The position numbers were made by a program, and so were the translations under genes. A stretch of 39,942 bases of DNA from Atkinsonella hypoxylon (Eukaryota; Ascomycota; Sordariomycetes; Hypocreales; Clavicipitaceae). The stretch spans positions 1 to 39,942 of the forward strand of contig JFHB01000257.1 in assembly GCA_000729835.1 (NCBI GenBank), given 5' to 3'. This document shows, piece after piece, positions 25,301 to 34,636 of the stretch. A model generated the notes under the pieces. The model made no database searches. It worked only from the letters and a program-made list of their open reading frames with translations, and was not told the origin of the DNA. The first letter of the stretch is position 1. Each line of letters opens with the position of its first letter.

Positions 25301-26604
25301 GAATTTTTATTACTTCTTCTTCGGCCCTTCTATTTCTTCTTATTCTTAGAGGCTTTATCTTAATCTTTTTCTTTAGAGGCATTAGAATCGTTAGAATTAG
25401 AATCGGAATTCTTCTTTTAATTAAGAGGATTCTTTCCTTAATTAGCCTTATTATTAGAACTATTAGAATTAGAAGCTTTATAACTAAGAGCCTTAGATAT
25501 AGAGGAGCTTTTATCTCTTTGTTCTTCTAATAAATTAGCTATAAGGAACTGTAAATTCAACATTTTTATAGATAGACCTTATGCTCTAGTAGCTCTAATA
25601 GAATATTGCTGCCTTTTAGCCTAGCTAGGGAAGGTCTTCTTTAAGGCATTAATATAATGATTTACCTAGTTAATAGGATCAATAGCTACACTATAGAGCT
25701 GTAATCTAGCTAGTAAATTATTAAATTTAGCATTAAAGGCCTCTAAAGATCCCTTATAGTTCGAAAACGATAAGTTATAATAACTAGCATATAGCGTACT
25801 ACGTTGTATTTTAGCACTCTGCAAATATTGCCTAACTAGAACGTTATAGGCATCTACAGGGGACTTATGCCAGCTTATAGCAGCTTAAGGTCTAGATTAG
25901 CAACTATCTCTTATAATTATAAGGATAATAGCTTGTTCTAAATCTACTAAAGTACTAGCTATACTAGGATTATTAATAAATTAAGGGAATCCTAGTGCCC
26001 TAAATTAAATAGTTAAAGCTTGCTTCTACTGTTTAAAATTTTTAGGGCCTTTTAGCTTAGCAGCCTCTAGAATGGAGTGGACCTTCTTATTTAGCTCTTT
26101 TATAGTGCCTTCATTAAAAGTAGGTAGAAAAGTAGCACTATTAGAACTAGAAGGTTTAGGGGCTTTAAAAGAGACTTTAGAAGCTCTTTTAGAAGTAACA
26201 GGATCTACTACCTTAGAGGGAGACCCTATTAAGAGATTACCTATAGATGTACTTATAGTATCTAATTTACTTAGTAAATTAGCTATATTACCTTTATTTT
26301 GGCTTTGTTTTGCTTCACTATACCTAATAAATCTATTTAGGGTCTCTTGTTGCTTATCTATTTAAGCTTTTAGATTAGCTTAAACATTATAGACTTGCAC
26401 TACTCTTTTAGAAGCTAATCTAGCTTCTTTTAGAGCCTTCTTAGCTGTATAATCTTCTTTATTAGAAGAGGAATCTACTAGCTAAGGGGGGGATCTAGCT
26501 GGACTAGGAAAGCTAGTAGCAGCAGCTGGATTAGCTGGTGTACTAGAACTACTACCCCGTTTAGGGCTTGTGCTCTTTCCCTTACCTGTTCCTTTTGGTG
26601 CTAT
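22357..26604 (-). pseudogene. Copia-1 gag-pol polyprotein, interrupted and truncated in RT
   Basis: One frame of about 1,416 codons. The likely start reads ATA (complement of 26602-26604) where ATG is expected, followed by a Lys/Gly/Ser/Pro-rich N-terminus. Gag runs to about 25150 and ends in a Ser/Asn/Asp-rich linker. The protease active-site region follows, with the catalytic Asp codon as AAT (25078-25080) in a YNIGST context. The pre-integrase HVRLRHIGLP motif lies near 24240. The integrase core shows the first Asp near 24085, the second Asp as Asn in an LHF-N-SSTE block near 23870, and Glu in RLIERAIRVLL near 23780. RT begins near 22960, with KARLVAKGF, then IDFIGAFLN, then YSLKQSPREW-type blocks. 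The frame ends just before the YVDD box. Stops are TAA/TAG, far fewer than in Gypsy-1. Confidence 0.9.
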
Positions 26605-27515
26605 TTTAAGGGATTTTAATAGCTTATTATAACTAAATTACAGTGGAAATAGTAGAAAATAACAGTAATAACCTCTACTAGATATCAATAGATTGCTCTA
26701 TTATAGGCCTAGAAGTGCCCTATATCTTCAGAAATTATACTGAGATTTTTCTCTAATTTCTTTCGTAATAGGTATAACGGGCTCTAAGGCTGCGTTGTAT
26801 CGCGATCTGTATGCACATACAATTTGTATAGCAGACTAGATTAACAAGCGGTCGTGAGGGGCATAAAACATAGGTCCTAGCTATTTTTAGCTAAAAAATT
26901 CAGGAGATTCTTCTCTAATTAGGTTCTAACAAATTAGTGGAGACCTAAGCACAGCCAATTTAGGGATATCTAGCTAATTCCTACTTCAAAATCCTAACCA
27001 GTGGGATTACTATACAAATTAATTCTGCGACCAAAAACATAGGAATATCTAACAGCAATAAGAGCTGTTAGGCGTGCACTACAAATTGTAGTATAGCCAC
27101 TAACAGAGGTGCACAGGGTGCACAATATAACAATAACGAGCGATACAGTGCAGCGCTAAGCTTATTTCTTGATGGAAATAATTGATTAGGCAGTGCCTAA
27201 TAAAACGATTTACAGTGCAAATGTAATGTGTGCAGATATATATATTTTAATGTTGCGCAATAATAGAACCTAGCTATTAAGAATAGCTTTAAAAGTATGT
27301 ATATATAGGGTGTATAGAGTGCAGGAGGCACAGGGTGGGCAGAATGAAAACACTAGTATAGTGGCTAGCGATGTGTGTATAGCAGGTATTAATAGCTTCC
27401 AGCAAGCTACTAATAGCAGCAATAGCTGCTAGCGTAGGTCTTAATATAGCTTCTAGTGGGTAATACAGTACACAATAGTAGATTTCAGCGGGCTAACAGC
27501 TTGCAGATAGGTCTT
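26605..27515 (-). other. Leader of Copia-1 between primer-binding site and gag
   Basis: About 910 bases without a gene. Unlike its surroundings it keeps many CA and TG dinucleotides and near-normal base composition in places, so RIP was weak here. It contains the hairpin at 27065-27106. Long for a Copia leader; a small insertion inside it cannot be excluded. Confidence 0.55.
27065..27106. other. Imperfect hairpin in the Copia-1 leader
   Basis: CTGTTAG at 27065-27071 pairs with CTAACAG at 27100-27106. Inside it ACTACAA (27078-27084) pairs with TTGTAGT (27086-27092) around a one-base loop in DNA terms. Possible RNA structure of the element's leader, or a tiny inverted-repeat insertion. Confidence 0.45.
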
Positions 27516-27529
27516 CCGGGCTTATAACC
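27516..27529 (-). other. Primer-binding site of Copia-1, complementary to initiator tRNA-Met anticodon arm
   Basis: On the - strand, GGTTATAAGCCCGG follows the LTR end with no gap. With one RIP-type change (G to A) it is the complement of the anticodon-arm sequence CCGGGCTCATAACC of fungal initiator tRNA-Met. Drosophila copia is known to prime from an internally cleaved initiator tRNA-Met (half-tRNA) with a GGTTATGGGCCC-type site, and this looks like the same mode. Position and sequence agree; the tRNA of this organism is not in the window. Confidence 0.75.
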
Positions 27530-28219
27530 TATTGAAAATAATAGGGATTATAGGACTAGATAGAAGAGGGTAGTGGTCTCTTATATTTAGTACCTGTAAT
27601 TGCTTCTAGCAATTATCACGTAGTGGAAGCAGCAGCGGCCTAAATCAAGCTGTAGTGTATAGTATAGATTATGTAGAGGCAATAGATAACTGTAATAGTA
27701 GTATCTTTATATTGAGAGCGCTGTAACGAACAGTAAGGGTAGGATCTTAAATCTTTCCAGTCCTTTATAGACCTACTGACTATATTAGCGGGCTGTAGTT
27801 GCTAGAAGGGGCTTATAGGCCACTTTATAATTTCCGCAAAAAGATTTACTATATAAAAACAAAAAAATCGACTCACAGCTATACAAACGAGACGCCTATA
27901 TGTACAATTTAACAAATTCCACTAATAACAAGCAACCCTTATAAGCAACCCTATTCAACAATTATACTATTAGATAGCCCTAATTCTTAGCTTTCGAATA
28001 GTATACTTCTTGAATTTCTACTATTGCTAGTTGTGGAGAAAATCGCAGTTAAAGTTAACTATAGGTTAGGCAACTTTGCCTTAGTCAAATCTAGATGTTT
28101 GCATCTAGTAACAACGATATCTCTACTAAAAATCAACGTAACAAGACCTAATAAGGGTCACGTGATAGAGCAACTAGTAGGCATAAAAATAGGCTATACA
28201 GGGTAGCTTATTTTTAACA
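27530..28219 (-). repeat. 5' LTR of Copia-1
   Basis: 690 bases, TGTTAAAAATAAGC at the outer end and TTTTCAATA (from TTTTCAACA) at the inner end on the - strand, giving near-matching terminal inverted repeats. It is about 90 percent similar by eye to the LTR at 37401-38088, differences being C/T and G/A. The short + strand open frame at 28024-28206 lies inside it and is not a gene. Confidence 0.88.
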
Positions 28220-28220
28220 A

Positions 28221-30430
28221 TAGCACTATAACTCTAGTAAGCATTTATTCTTTAAAGTTAACGCTTATAAGGAAGAATTTAGGCTCTTTATCTTCTAGCT
28301 TATAGGTAAATAGAACAGTTATAGTATACTTAGTAAAGACATTAAAAACAATTAGCTTTAACTAATTCTCTTTCTCTTAAGATACACTTTTAACCTAAAG
28401 AAACATTATAGATTAACTAAGGTAGAGGTAGCTGCAATTATATAGAGTGTTTAAAAGCTATAGAAAATAGTTTAATCTAACTGCTACACTATTAATATTA
28501 TTATAAACTACTTATTAATAAAGAGGATTATTAAATACACCTTACTTACTACAATAGATCTAGATAAAGCTAACCTAAAATTAGCTAAAGTAGCTAATTA
28601 TCTATTGTAATTTAACCTAAAAGTCTTCTATATACTAGAAGTACTAAATATAGTGCTAAATGTACTCTCTAGGTTGCTAGTTACAGTTTTATACTAAAAG
28701 GAAGCTTATAATAGCGAATTTAATAAGCTTAATGTAAGTGCGTTTTTTACTAAAGAATATAGTGCTACAGCAGTATTAAATAAAGGTTTAAAAGAGGAAA
28801 TTGTTTAAGGCTACAGTTTTAATCTAAAGCTTAATAGAATTATAGAAGGTATTAAGGATTTTCGCAAAAAGTAAGCTTAGCAAAATTAACAATAAAGACT
28901 AAGGATTCTACTGTATAGATAGGCCCTATAAAACAATAGGCTTTTATACTATTATAATAGAAAAGGCCTATTTTAACTGTATATACCTATAAAGATTATA
29001 GAATTTATCCTTAAAATAGTCTATAATAATTAGAACTATTTTAGCGCCTATAGAATAGCAGTAGAATTATAGGCAGTTTACTTTCTGTAGATATATAAGT
29101 AGATTTAAATCTATATTGCTTACTGCTGTACCTATAAAGAAAACGCAATTAACTACAGTAAGCTACTAAAGGAATTAAGGTTATTAAAGTTAGTTCTAAC
29201 GCCCTTTTATATAATTTTACTTAATTTTGTTATTAATATACCTAAAGTTAGCTTAATAAACACCCTATAGCAAAAAAATAAATATAGCTTCTATAACTTA
29301 CTATATTTAGTAAATTGCCTATTTAGTAAGTAAATAATCCCTATACCTAGGTATATAATATATATAGTAGAAATTTAGGCAGAACTACTTTTATAGATAC
29401 TATATTTATTAAACTAAGGCCTTCTTAAGTAGATTATAAGTAACTAAGATCTAAAGTTTATTTCTAACGTTTAAAGAAGTATATTTACCTAAATTAGAAG
29501 TAAATTGCTTATAGCTACAGCTTACTACCTATAGATAAATAGAACAGCTAAATAGAAGAATTAAATAGTTATTATTGCTGTTTAATACTATATAGTTATA
29601 AATCTAAATACACTATAGACTATAATACTTCTAGCATTATAGCACTAACTTAATAATATAGTAGTAGCTAGTATAGGGATTTCCTTTAATAAACTTATAT
29701 ATAGTTTCTAACTAGCTACTATTATTAATTTAATCTAGTTAGATAACATTCTTAGCAATAGAATAGATATAAGCAATATAGCTATACTTTAGAAGCTATA
29801 CTAGTAAGAGGTAGAAACAGCTATTAGTATAGTAAATACCTTAAGTAAGATTAAATACAACACCTAGTATAAGCCTATTAACATTAAAGTAAAGAATATA
29901 GTCTATCTATAATTACACTAAGGATATATACTTCTAAGAAAGCTAAAAAAGAAATAGTCTCCTTAATAGGTAAAGCTATATAAGGTTCTTATAAAAGTAA
30001 GCCTATTGTTATTTTACCTAGATTTCCTACTAAATTTATATATATACCTAGTAGTATTAGTAGCTTACCTTTAGAAGCTAAGATAGAGTAAGAACCCTTT
30101 TAACTAGAAAGAGTAACTACTGCTGCTAATTGCAATAGAAAGGTTTAGTATAAAGAACTATTAGGAAATTAAGTAAATTTACGCCTATTAAATCTAACGT
30201 TTCTACAGTAGGTTAAGTAAGCTATATTTAGAATTCCTTATATAATAGAAAGAGTTCTTTACTAAAGATAACTAATAAATTGCTAAAGATAAGCTTAAAG
30301 TTAACACTTTTAAAATTATAAATAAATATCTATAGAAGCACTCTATAAATTAAGAAGAAGAGTATTAGCGTTATTAAAAAGGTAATATAGCTTACTAGAA
30401 AGCCCTAAATTAGCTAGCAAAAGCCTACTG
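28221..30430 (+). pseudogene. Gypsy-2 pol remnant: RNase H and integrase
   Basis: The first codons read Y-N-S-S-K at the place of the RNase H motif with its catalytic Asp (here AAC, Asn), so Copia-1 cut the element right at the RNase H start. The sequence then follows fungal Gypsy RNase H: a PILFLS-like block, a YRLTKVEVAA-like block, TSLTT-like sequence, and a block matching the conserved HIPGxxNxxxDALSRL region, with His read as Tyr and Asp as Asn. Integrase follows: first-Asp block LNFVINIP near 29220, second-Asp block with DLKFIS near 29455, and an ATAYYL-I-GRTAE-type block near 29515. The C-terminal part fades out near 30430. Stops are TAA/TAG. Confidence 0.75.
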
Positions 30431-30869
30431 CTAACTCTTTTCTTTATAAGTCTTAATTTCCTTTATTATATAATAGATTATTTAAATCCCTTAGTATCTC
30501 TTTCTTTATTTCCTTATTTATTATTATTAAAACTATTAAAATTAACCTATATTATAGAATTATAGAAGGTTAGAAAGAAAACGCCTATAAATCTATATAC
30601 TATTGTTTTAACCTACTTTTTCTGTAAATTTACCTTTACTTTTATAAATTTTTACGCTTTTTACTATATAACCTTTTCCTTATACCTTTATATATTATAA
30701 AATCTTTATAAATTTATTAATACTATTATAGCTACTGCTCTTTCTATCCCTTTAGGCTGTTATTTAGCTACTTCTAATAGTTAAACACTAAAATACTACA
30801 CTAAGAGCAATAGACTGCCTATATAGTAAATTCCTATAGCCTATAGAACTAGCTAGCCTCTATAGAGCT
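30431..30869 (+). other. AT-rich spacer between Gypsy-2 integrase and the extra frame
   Basis: About 440 bases, Ile/Phe/Tyr-rich in every frame, with no pattern I can assign. It may be the end of pol or the start of the next reading frame. Confidence 0.4.
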
Positions 30870-32720
30870 ACTTCTAGCCTCTTCTGTTTCTTCTATAGAA
30901 AATTTACTACTATAATTCTTTTCTTTTAGTAGTTTAGAATTGTTAATTCTAGTAAACCTAAATAGCTTATTCTAAAAAGGGAATAACAATAGTAACTATA
31001 CTTAAGCTATAATATTACTACTATTTAAACCTAAAGAAGAATATATTGCTTCTAATATATATATTAATTATAACAATAGTTTTAACGCTAAGAGTAAAGG
31101 TTTTAAGTTTAAGGAGTAAGAATATAACTATAAAGGTAATATAGTAGCTATAGAGCTAGATAATATTAAAACTTATCTTATATTACTTAATTTTTACTGC
31201 CTATATAGCACTTTTAGTAGGCTTAGAAGTGCTAAAAGCACCTTAAAAGTTAATAAGTTTATCCTTAGCACTATTCCTATAGAAATTAAAGATAATATTA
31301 ACATTACTAACGTAAGACCTATTATAGAAGACTATAGTTAGTATTACTATATTAATAGAGCTAAAGAAAAGGTATAGAATATAGAAAATACTATTTATAC
31401 TTATACCTATAAATTTACCCTTAAAGGCAGTATAATAGATAAAACTAGTATTAAGATCTCTAAAGACAATATATATTACTTACTTTAGTAGAATACAGTA
31501 ATATATATCTTTAGAATTTATAATAACTATAAAGTAAAGCGCTAGAACTAGTAATATAAAGGTAAGGATGCTAAGGTATCTATAGGTAACGCTAGAGTAG
31601 CTAAAAGAGATAAGATATAGGCAAAAGCAGCAGCTACTATATACTACAGTAGTAATATAGTAAAAAAAGGTAAAGAAACTATTACTGTAGATTTATCTAC
31701 TAGTTTACTGTTATAGGTAGCATTACTTACTATCTACTTCTTTAATAAATTTAGTAGGATTAATAGTACTATTATAGGTACCTTAGCTAGCATTAGCTGT
31801 ATAAACTTGCTCTTTATTCTATTAGCTAAGGTGCAATCCTAGAGCTAGTGTAATAGTCTCCTTTAGAAGAAGTATAAATCTAACGCTAAGGAAATAATTA
31901 AAGCCTACCTTAAGGATACTCTTATAGGTAATAACGCTATATAGAAGCAACTTAACCTTTATATTACTAAAATTAATAAGTTAAATAAAAAGATTAACTA
32001 GATTAAAATAGAGGCTAAAGGAGGTCTATTTAATAAGTAGTTTAATAAATTATAGACTGCTATTTACAGTATATATAACTAACTAAATAGTATAAGTTAA
32101 TTTAATAAAGGTATTAATAACGTTATTAATAAAAATAAAACCTTACTAAAGGTTGCTAACAATATTAATATACTATAGGCAGAAAATAGATACTTATAAT
32201 ATAAAATTAACTATATTTACGTAAACTTCTTAGAACGCTTAACTAACTAGCCTATTGCTATATAAAGCCTCTTTAGTAATAGATTTAGCACTATTTAATA
32301 TAGAAGAAGTGCTTAGTTTATTCTAATTAACCTATCTTTAATGCATTTCTCTTTATTAATTCTATAAAAGATACCTTCTGCAGTAAAGCTAATACTAACT
32401 AAGGTAAAAACGCTAACTAAGAGGCTAGCTGTAAGTAAACTAGTAGAAATACCTACTAAGCGTAAGACTAATGCCTTTTAGGTAAAACTCTCTCTAAAGC
32501 TGCTAAAAGCGTTTACTAGCTTTACTTTCTAGAGAGAACTAACAGCTTACTACAACTAACTAACAATTTGCTGCTATTACTAATGCTTAAGGATTAAAAT
32601 AAGCTGTATATATATAGAGAAATACACTAGAGAGATCTAACAGAAAATTTACTTTAATATAGATTAATTTTTAATGCTTTTAACACTATATAGAACAATC
32701 TTACATAAGGAATATACTAT
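30870..32720 (+). pseudogene. Long extra coding frame in Gypsy-2, unknown product
   Basis: One + strand frame of about 615 codons holds from about 30870 to 32720. Its interruptions are TAA/TAG at plausible Gln codons; I found no TGA. The order along it is: a hydrophobic/Ser-rich start; a Lys/Asn/Tyr-rich middle with acidic patches; a stretch with Ala/Lys-rich sequence near 31620; hydrophobic runs near 31700 and 31790 that might be membrane segments; and from about 31900 to 32200 a Lys/Asn/Gln/Leu-rich region that looks like a coiled coil; then a basic Leu-rich end. No zinc knuckle, protease, RT or integrase motif is seen. It could be an accessory or envelope-like protein, the gag of another element, or a captured host gene. 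I do not recognise it. Confidence 0.55.
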
Positions 32721-33129
32721 ATAGATTCAGTAAATTAGCTTTATTATATAAGATTAATTTATAGGATTTAATATTATCTAGAATAATTTTACGCAACTTT
32801 ACTTATATATAGGTTATAGAATAAGCTTTAACGCTCTATTAGGTTTAAGGAAATCTATTAATTTAATATATAGATTTAATAGTTACTAGATTATAAGTGT
32901 AATTTAGGCATTATAAGTGCACAAGGAAAAATGTATAAATATAGCAACCTACGCTGCAGATTGCACTATAATAACAATAATATATACCTATATAATAAAA
33001 TAACAACTGCCTTTTTGCGCCTTTTATAACAGCTAGATTAATAAGTTATTTAGTTCAATCTAATACGCCTTCTAACAACTAACAATTAATTTTTTAGAAC
33101 AGCTAGAACAGCTAATCTTTTTCGTAGAA
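32721..33129 (+). other. AT-rich stretch without a gene, possibly the start of the Gypsy-2 LTR
   Basis: No sustained reading frame. Around 32890-32960 a TGTAATTTAGGC start, a TATAAATA motif (32936-32943) and more CA/TG suggest LTR-like sequence, but I cannot confirm an LTR without a second full copy. Confidence 0.3.
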
Positions 33130-33290
33130 GCAGCACTTATTATAGAATAATTCTGTAGACCTATAGGTCACTAGTGCATATAACTGCAATTATATATAAG
33201 TAGTTAGAAGTAACGCTTAGGTAGTTAGATTAAACAATTAACAATTATTTTACTAGAACATTATTATTAGATGCTCCTTACAGAAGCTCT
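33130..33290 (+). repeat. Repeat Z, left copy (inverted partner at 33889-34060)
   Basis: The block around TAGTTAGAAGTAACGCTTAGG (first 20 bases at 33203-33222) recurs on the opposite strand within 33950-34000. Matching continues on both sides (GGTCACTRGCATAT outward, AGCATCTAAT inward). Together with its position after Gypsy-2 this suggests an LTR part of that family. Confidence 0.7.
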
Positions 33291-33469
33291 TATAACTCCT
33301 CTTACGAATTATTATATAACCTGTTGAATCCGACAACCTATCGTCACTTCCGACAAACCCACGTCGGATCCCACCGTAACAGGCCTAGATAGGTTTAGTA
33401 AATGTTTTTATTGAAGTTTAGTCGATTTTAGGGCTGGTTCCGCGTTGCTGTCAGGGTGCGGGCGAAATC
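33291..33469. other. Patch of near-normal base composition without a gene
   Basis: The stretch from about 33325 keeps CG, CA and TG freely and stands out from both sides. It contains CCGACAACC, TTCCGACAAACC and CACGTCGGATCC motifs, which look like LTR ends of the CCGACA type. I cannot tie it to a named element. Confidence 0.4.
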
Positions 33470-33747
33470 TCTTCACTTAAGGAATCTTATTTTGTTACTT
33501 CTAACGCTTATTATAACATTTTAATATATCTAGCTCTTTTTTACGTATATATATCTTTTAAGCTAACTAATATTTTATTTCTGCCTTTTTTAATTATTTA
33601 ATCTTCTTACCTGCTATTGTTTAATAGTATATACTAATAAATATCTCGCTCTTTTCCGATTCTCTTCTCTCTTAACGTGCGCTATATTGCTACTTGTTTT
33701 AATGTAGACTGTATAGTCATTTAGGGGTTTGGTTTTAAGACGACAAA
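33470..33747 (+). repeat. Gypsy-1 LTR fragment, 3' half, + orientation
   Basis: Aligns with the second half of the Gypsy-1 LTR (compare 20395-20657), ending in the usual GGGGTTTGGTTTTAAGACGACAA. The 5' half is missing on its left; what lies there is unrelated. Confidence 0.82.
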
Positions 33748-33888
33748 CTGCTTATAAAAAGTCTCGTCCTTCGCACTTAAGCTATTCTATATATCTAGGC
33801 GATGCGCACTCTTATAGGAAGAGGCTACTTGTGGCATCCCCTGCAAAGCTAATATAACAACACAAGGGAGTAACCCCGCCGCGACATA
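33748..33888 (-). repeat. Gypsy-1 LTR fragment, 5' half, - orientation
   Basis: Read on the - strand it begins TATGTCGCGGCGGGG at 33888 and follows the first half of the Gypsy-1 LTR through the GAGTGCGCATCGCC landmark, then ends head-on against the + oriented 3' half. It is a more diverged subtype (for example GTGTTGTTATATT). Confidence 0.8.
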
Positions 33889-34060
33889 ATAGGTTGTAGA
33901 GGTCTTAGTCTTAAGCATCTAATTAAAGAGTAATATAATAAATTATTGATTAAGTTGGATCTAACTACCTAAGCGTTACTTCTAACTATTGATACATAGT
34001 TGTAGTTACATATGCCAGTGACCTGCGGATCTGTGGGATTATCCCGGAACAGCTAGTAAA
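33889..34060 (-). repeat. Repeat Z, right copy, inverted
   Basis: Reverse-strand match to 33130-33290, truncated at 33889 by the Gypsy-1 LTR fragment. Less RIPed than the left copy at its outer end (CCTGCGGATCTGTGGG at about 34021-34036). Confidence 0.7.
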
Positions 34061-34330
34061 TATAAAGTGCTAGATTTAGGACCTTTAGTATTAGATTAAT
34101 TAACATAAACTATAAAAAAGTAGAAAGTTACTTATAACTCTAATAAAAAATTTATTAATATTAAGGATATAGAAAAAGCTTAGTAGTACCTTCTAGTACT
34201 CTAGGAAGCTACTATAGCTACTGCTAATATTAGTTTTAAGGCTCTATATTATAAGTAGCAGCTTAGTAGCTAGGCAACACTAATTACAGCTATTCTTAGC
34301 TTGTAGCGCTAAATAATTTAACGCTAATAG
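34061..34330 (+). other. RIPed remnant of unknown origin
   Basis: AT-rich, TA-dominated. One + strand frame reads protein-like if TAA/TAG are former Gln (Glu/Ala/Lys-rich around 34165-34260), so it was probably part of a repeat. Too short to assign. Confidence 0.3.
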
Positions 34331-34636
34331 AAGGTTGTTGTTGTAGCAATTCGCGTTCTAAATGTAGGTGGATTCCATATGTAGGTGCCCGACATTAGGG
34401 TTCGAACTTGTGCGTGTGGGTTCATATGCCTATAAATTAAGCTCTCTTTTGTACTTAGATTAGGATTTATCTCAATCCCAATTCATCCCCTTCTAGTGCG
34501 CATATCGGCCCTGAGTGGCAGTCGCAAACCTCTCTGGGCTAATCCGGACGCCTCACTGAGCCATTCAATCGGTAGTAGCGCTCTTAATTTAAAAGTAAAC
34601 TTGGAAGCATCGATGCCAAGTTGACAATACGCTGTC
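34331..34636. promoter_or_regulatory. 5' flank of the HNH gene
   Basis: The boundary of the RIPed block; normal base composition from about 34350 onward. It should hold the promoter of the gene starting at 34637. There is no clear TATA box. A pyrimidine-rich stretch (TCTCAATCCC, TTCATCCCCTTC) at about 34470-34495 is typical of the start region of filamentous-fungal promoters. Confidence 0.4.

Larger units (their letters stand above)
22357..28219 (-). mobile_element. Copia-1 retrotransposon, 5' portion (5' LTR to mid-RT)
   Basis: A Ty1/Copia element read right to left: 5' LTR (28219 to 27530), primer-binding site, leader, one gag-protease-integrase-RT frame, cut in RT at 22357 by outer Gypsy-1. 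Integrase before RT is the Copia order. The missing 3' part should lie beyond the left edge of the window. On its right it abuts Gypsy-2 RNase H sequence, so it inserted into Gypsy-2; ATAGC (28220-28224) is the candidate target duplication. It is visibly less RIPed than both Gypsy elements around it. Confidence 0.88.
28220..33345 (+). mobile_element. Gypsy-2 retrotransposon, 3' portion, RIP-degraded
   Basis: A second Ty3/Gypsy family, distinct in sequence from Gypsy-1, read on the + strand from the middle of pol. It contains RNase H, integrase and a long extra frame, then AT-rich sequence that may include its 3' LTR. Its 5' half was separated by the Copia-1 insertion at 28220 and should lie left of the window. 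RIP is very heavy. Confidence 0.75.

Noticed and set aside
26072..26365. Open frame of 97 codons on the + strand
   Set aside because: Antisense to Copia-1 gag; hydrophobic low-complexity translation with no start context of its own.
34380..34430. Possible tRNA, from a GGTTCGAAC box near 34399
   Set aside because: No acceptor stem or anticodon arm can be drawn around it.
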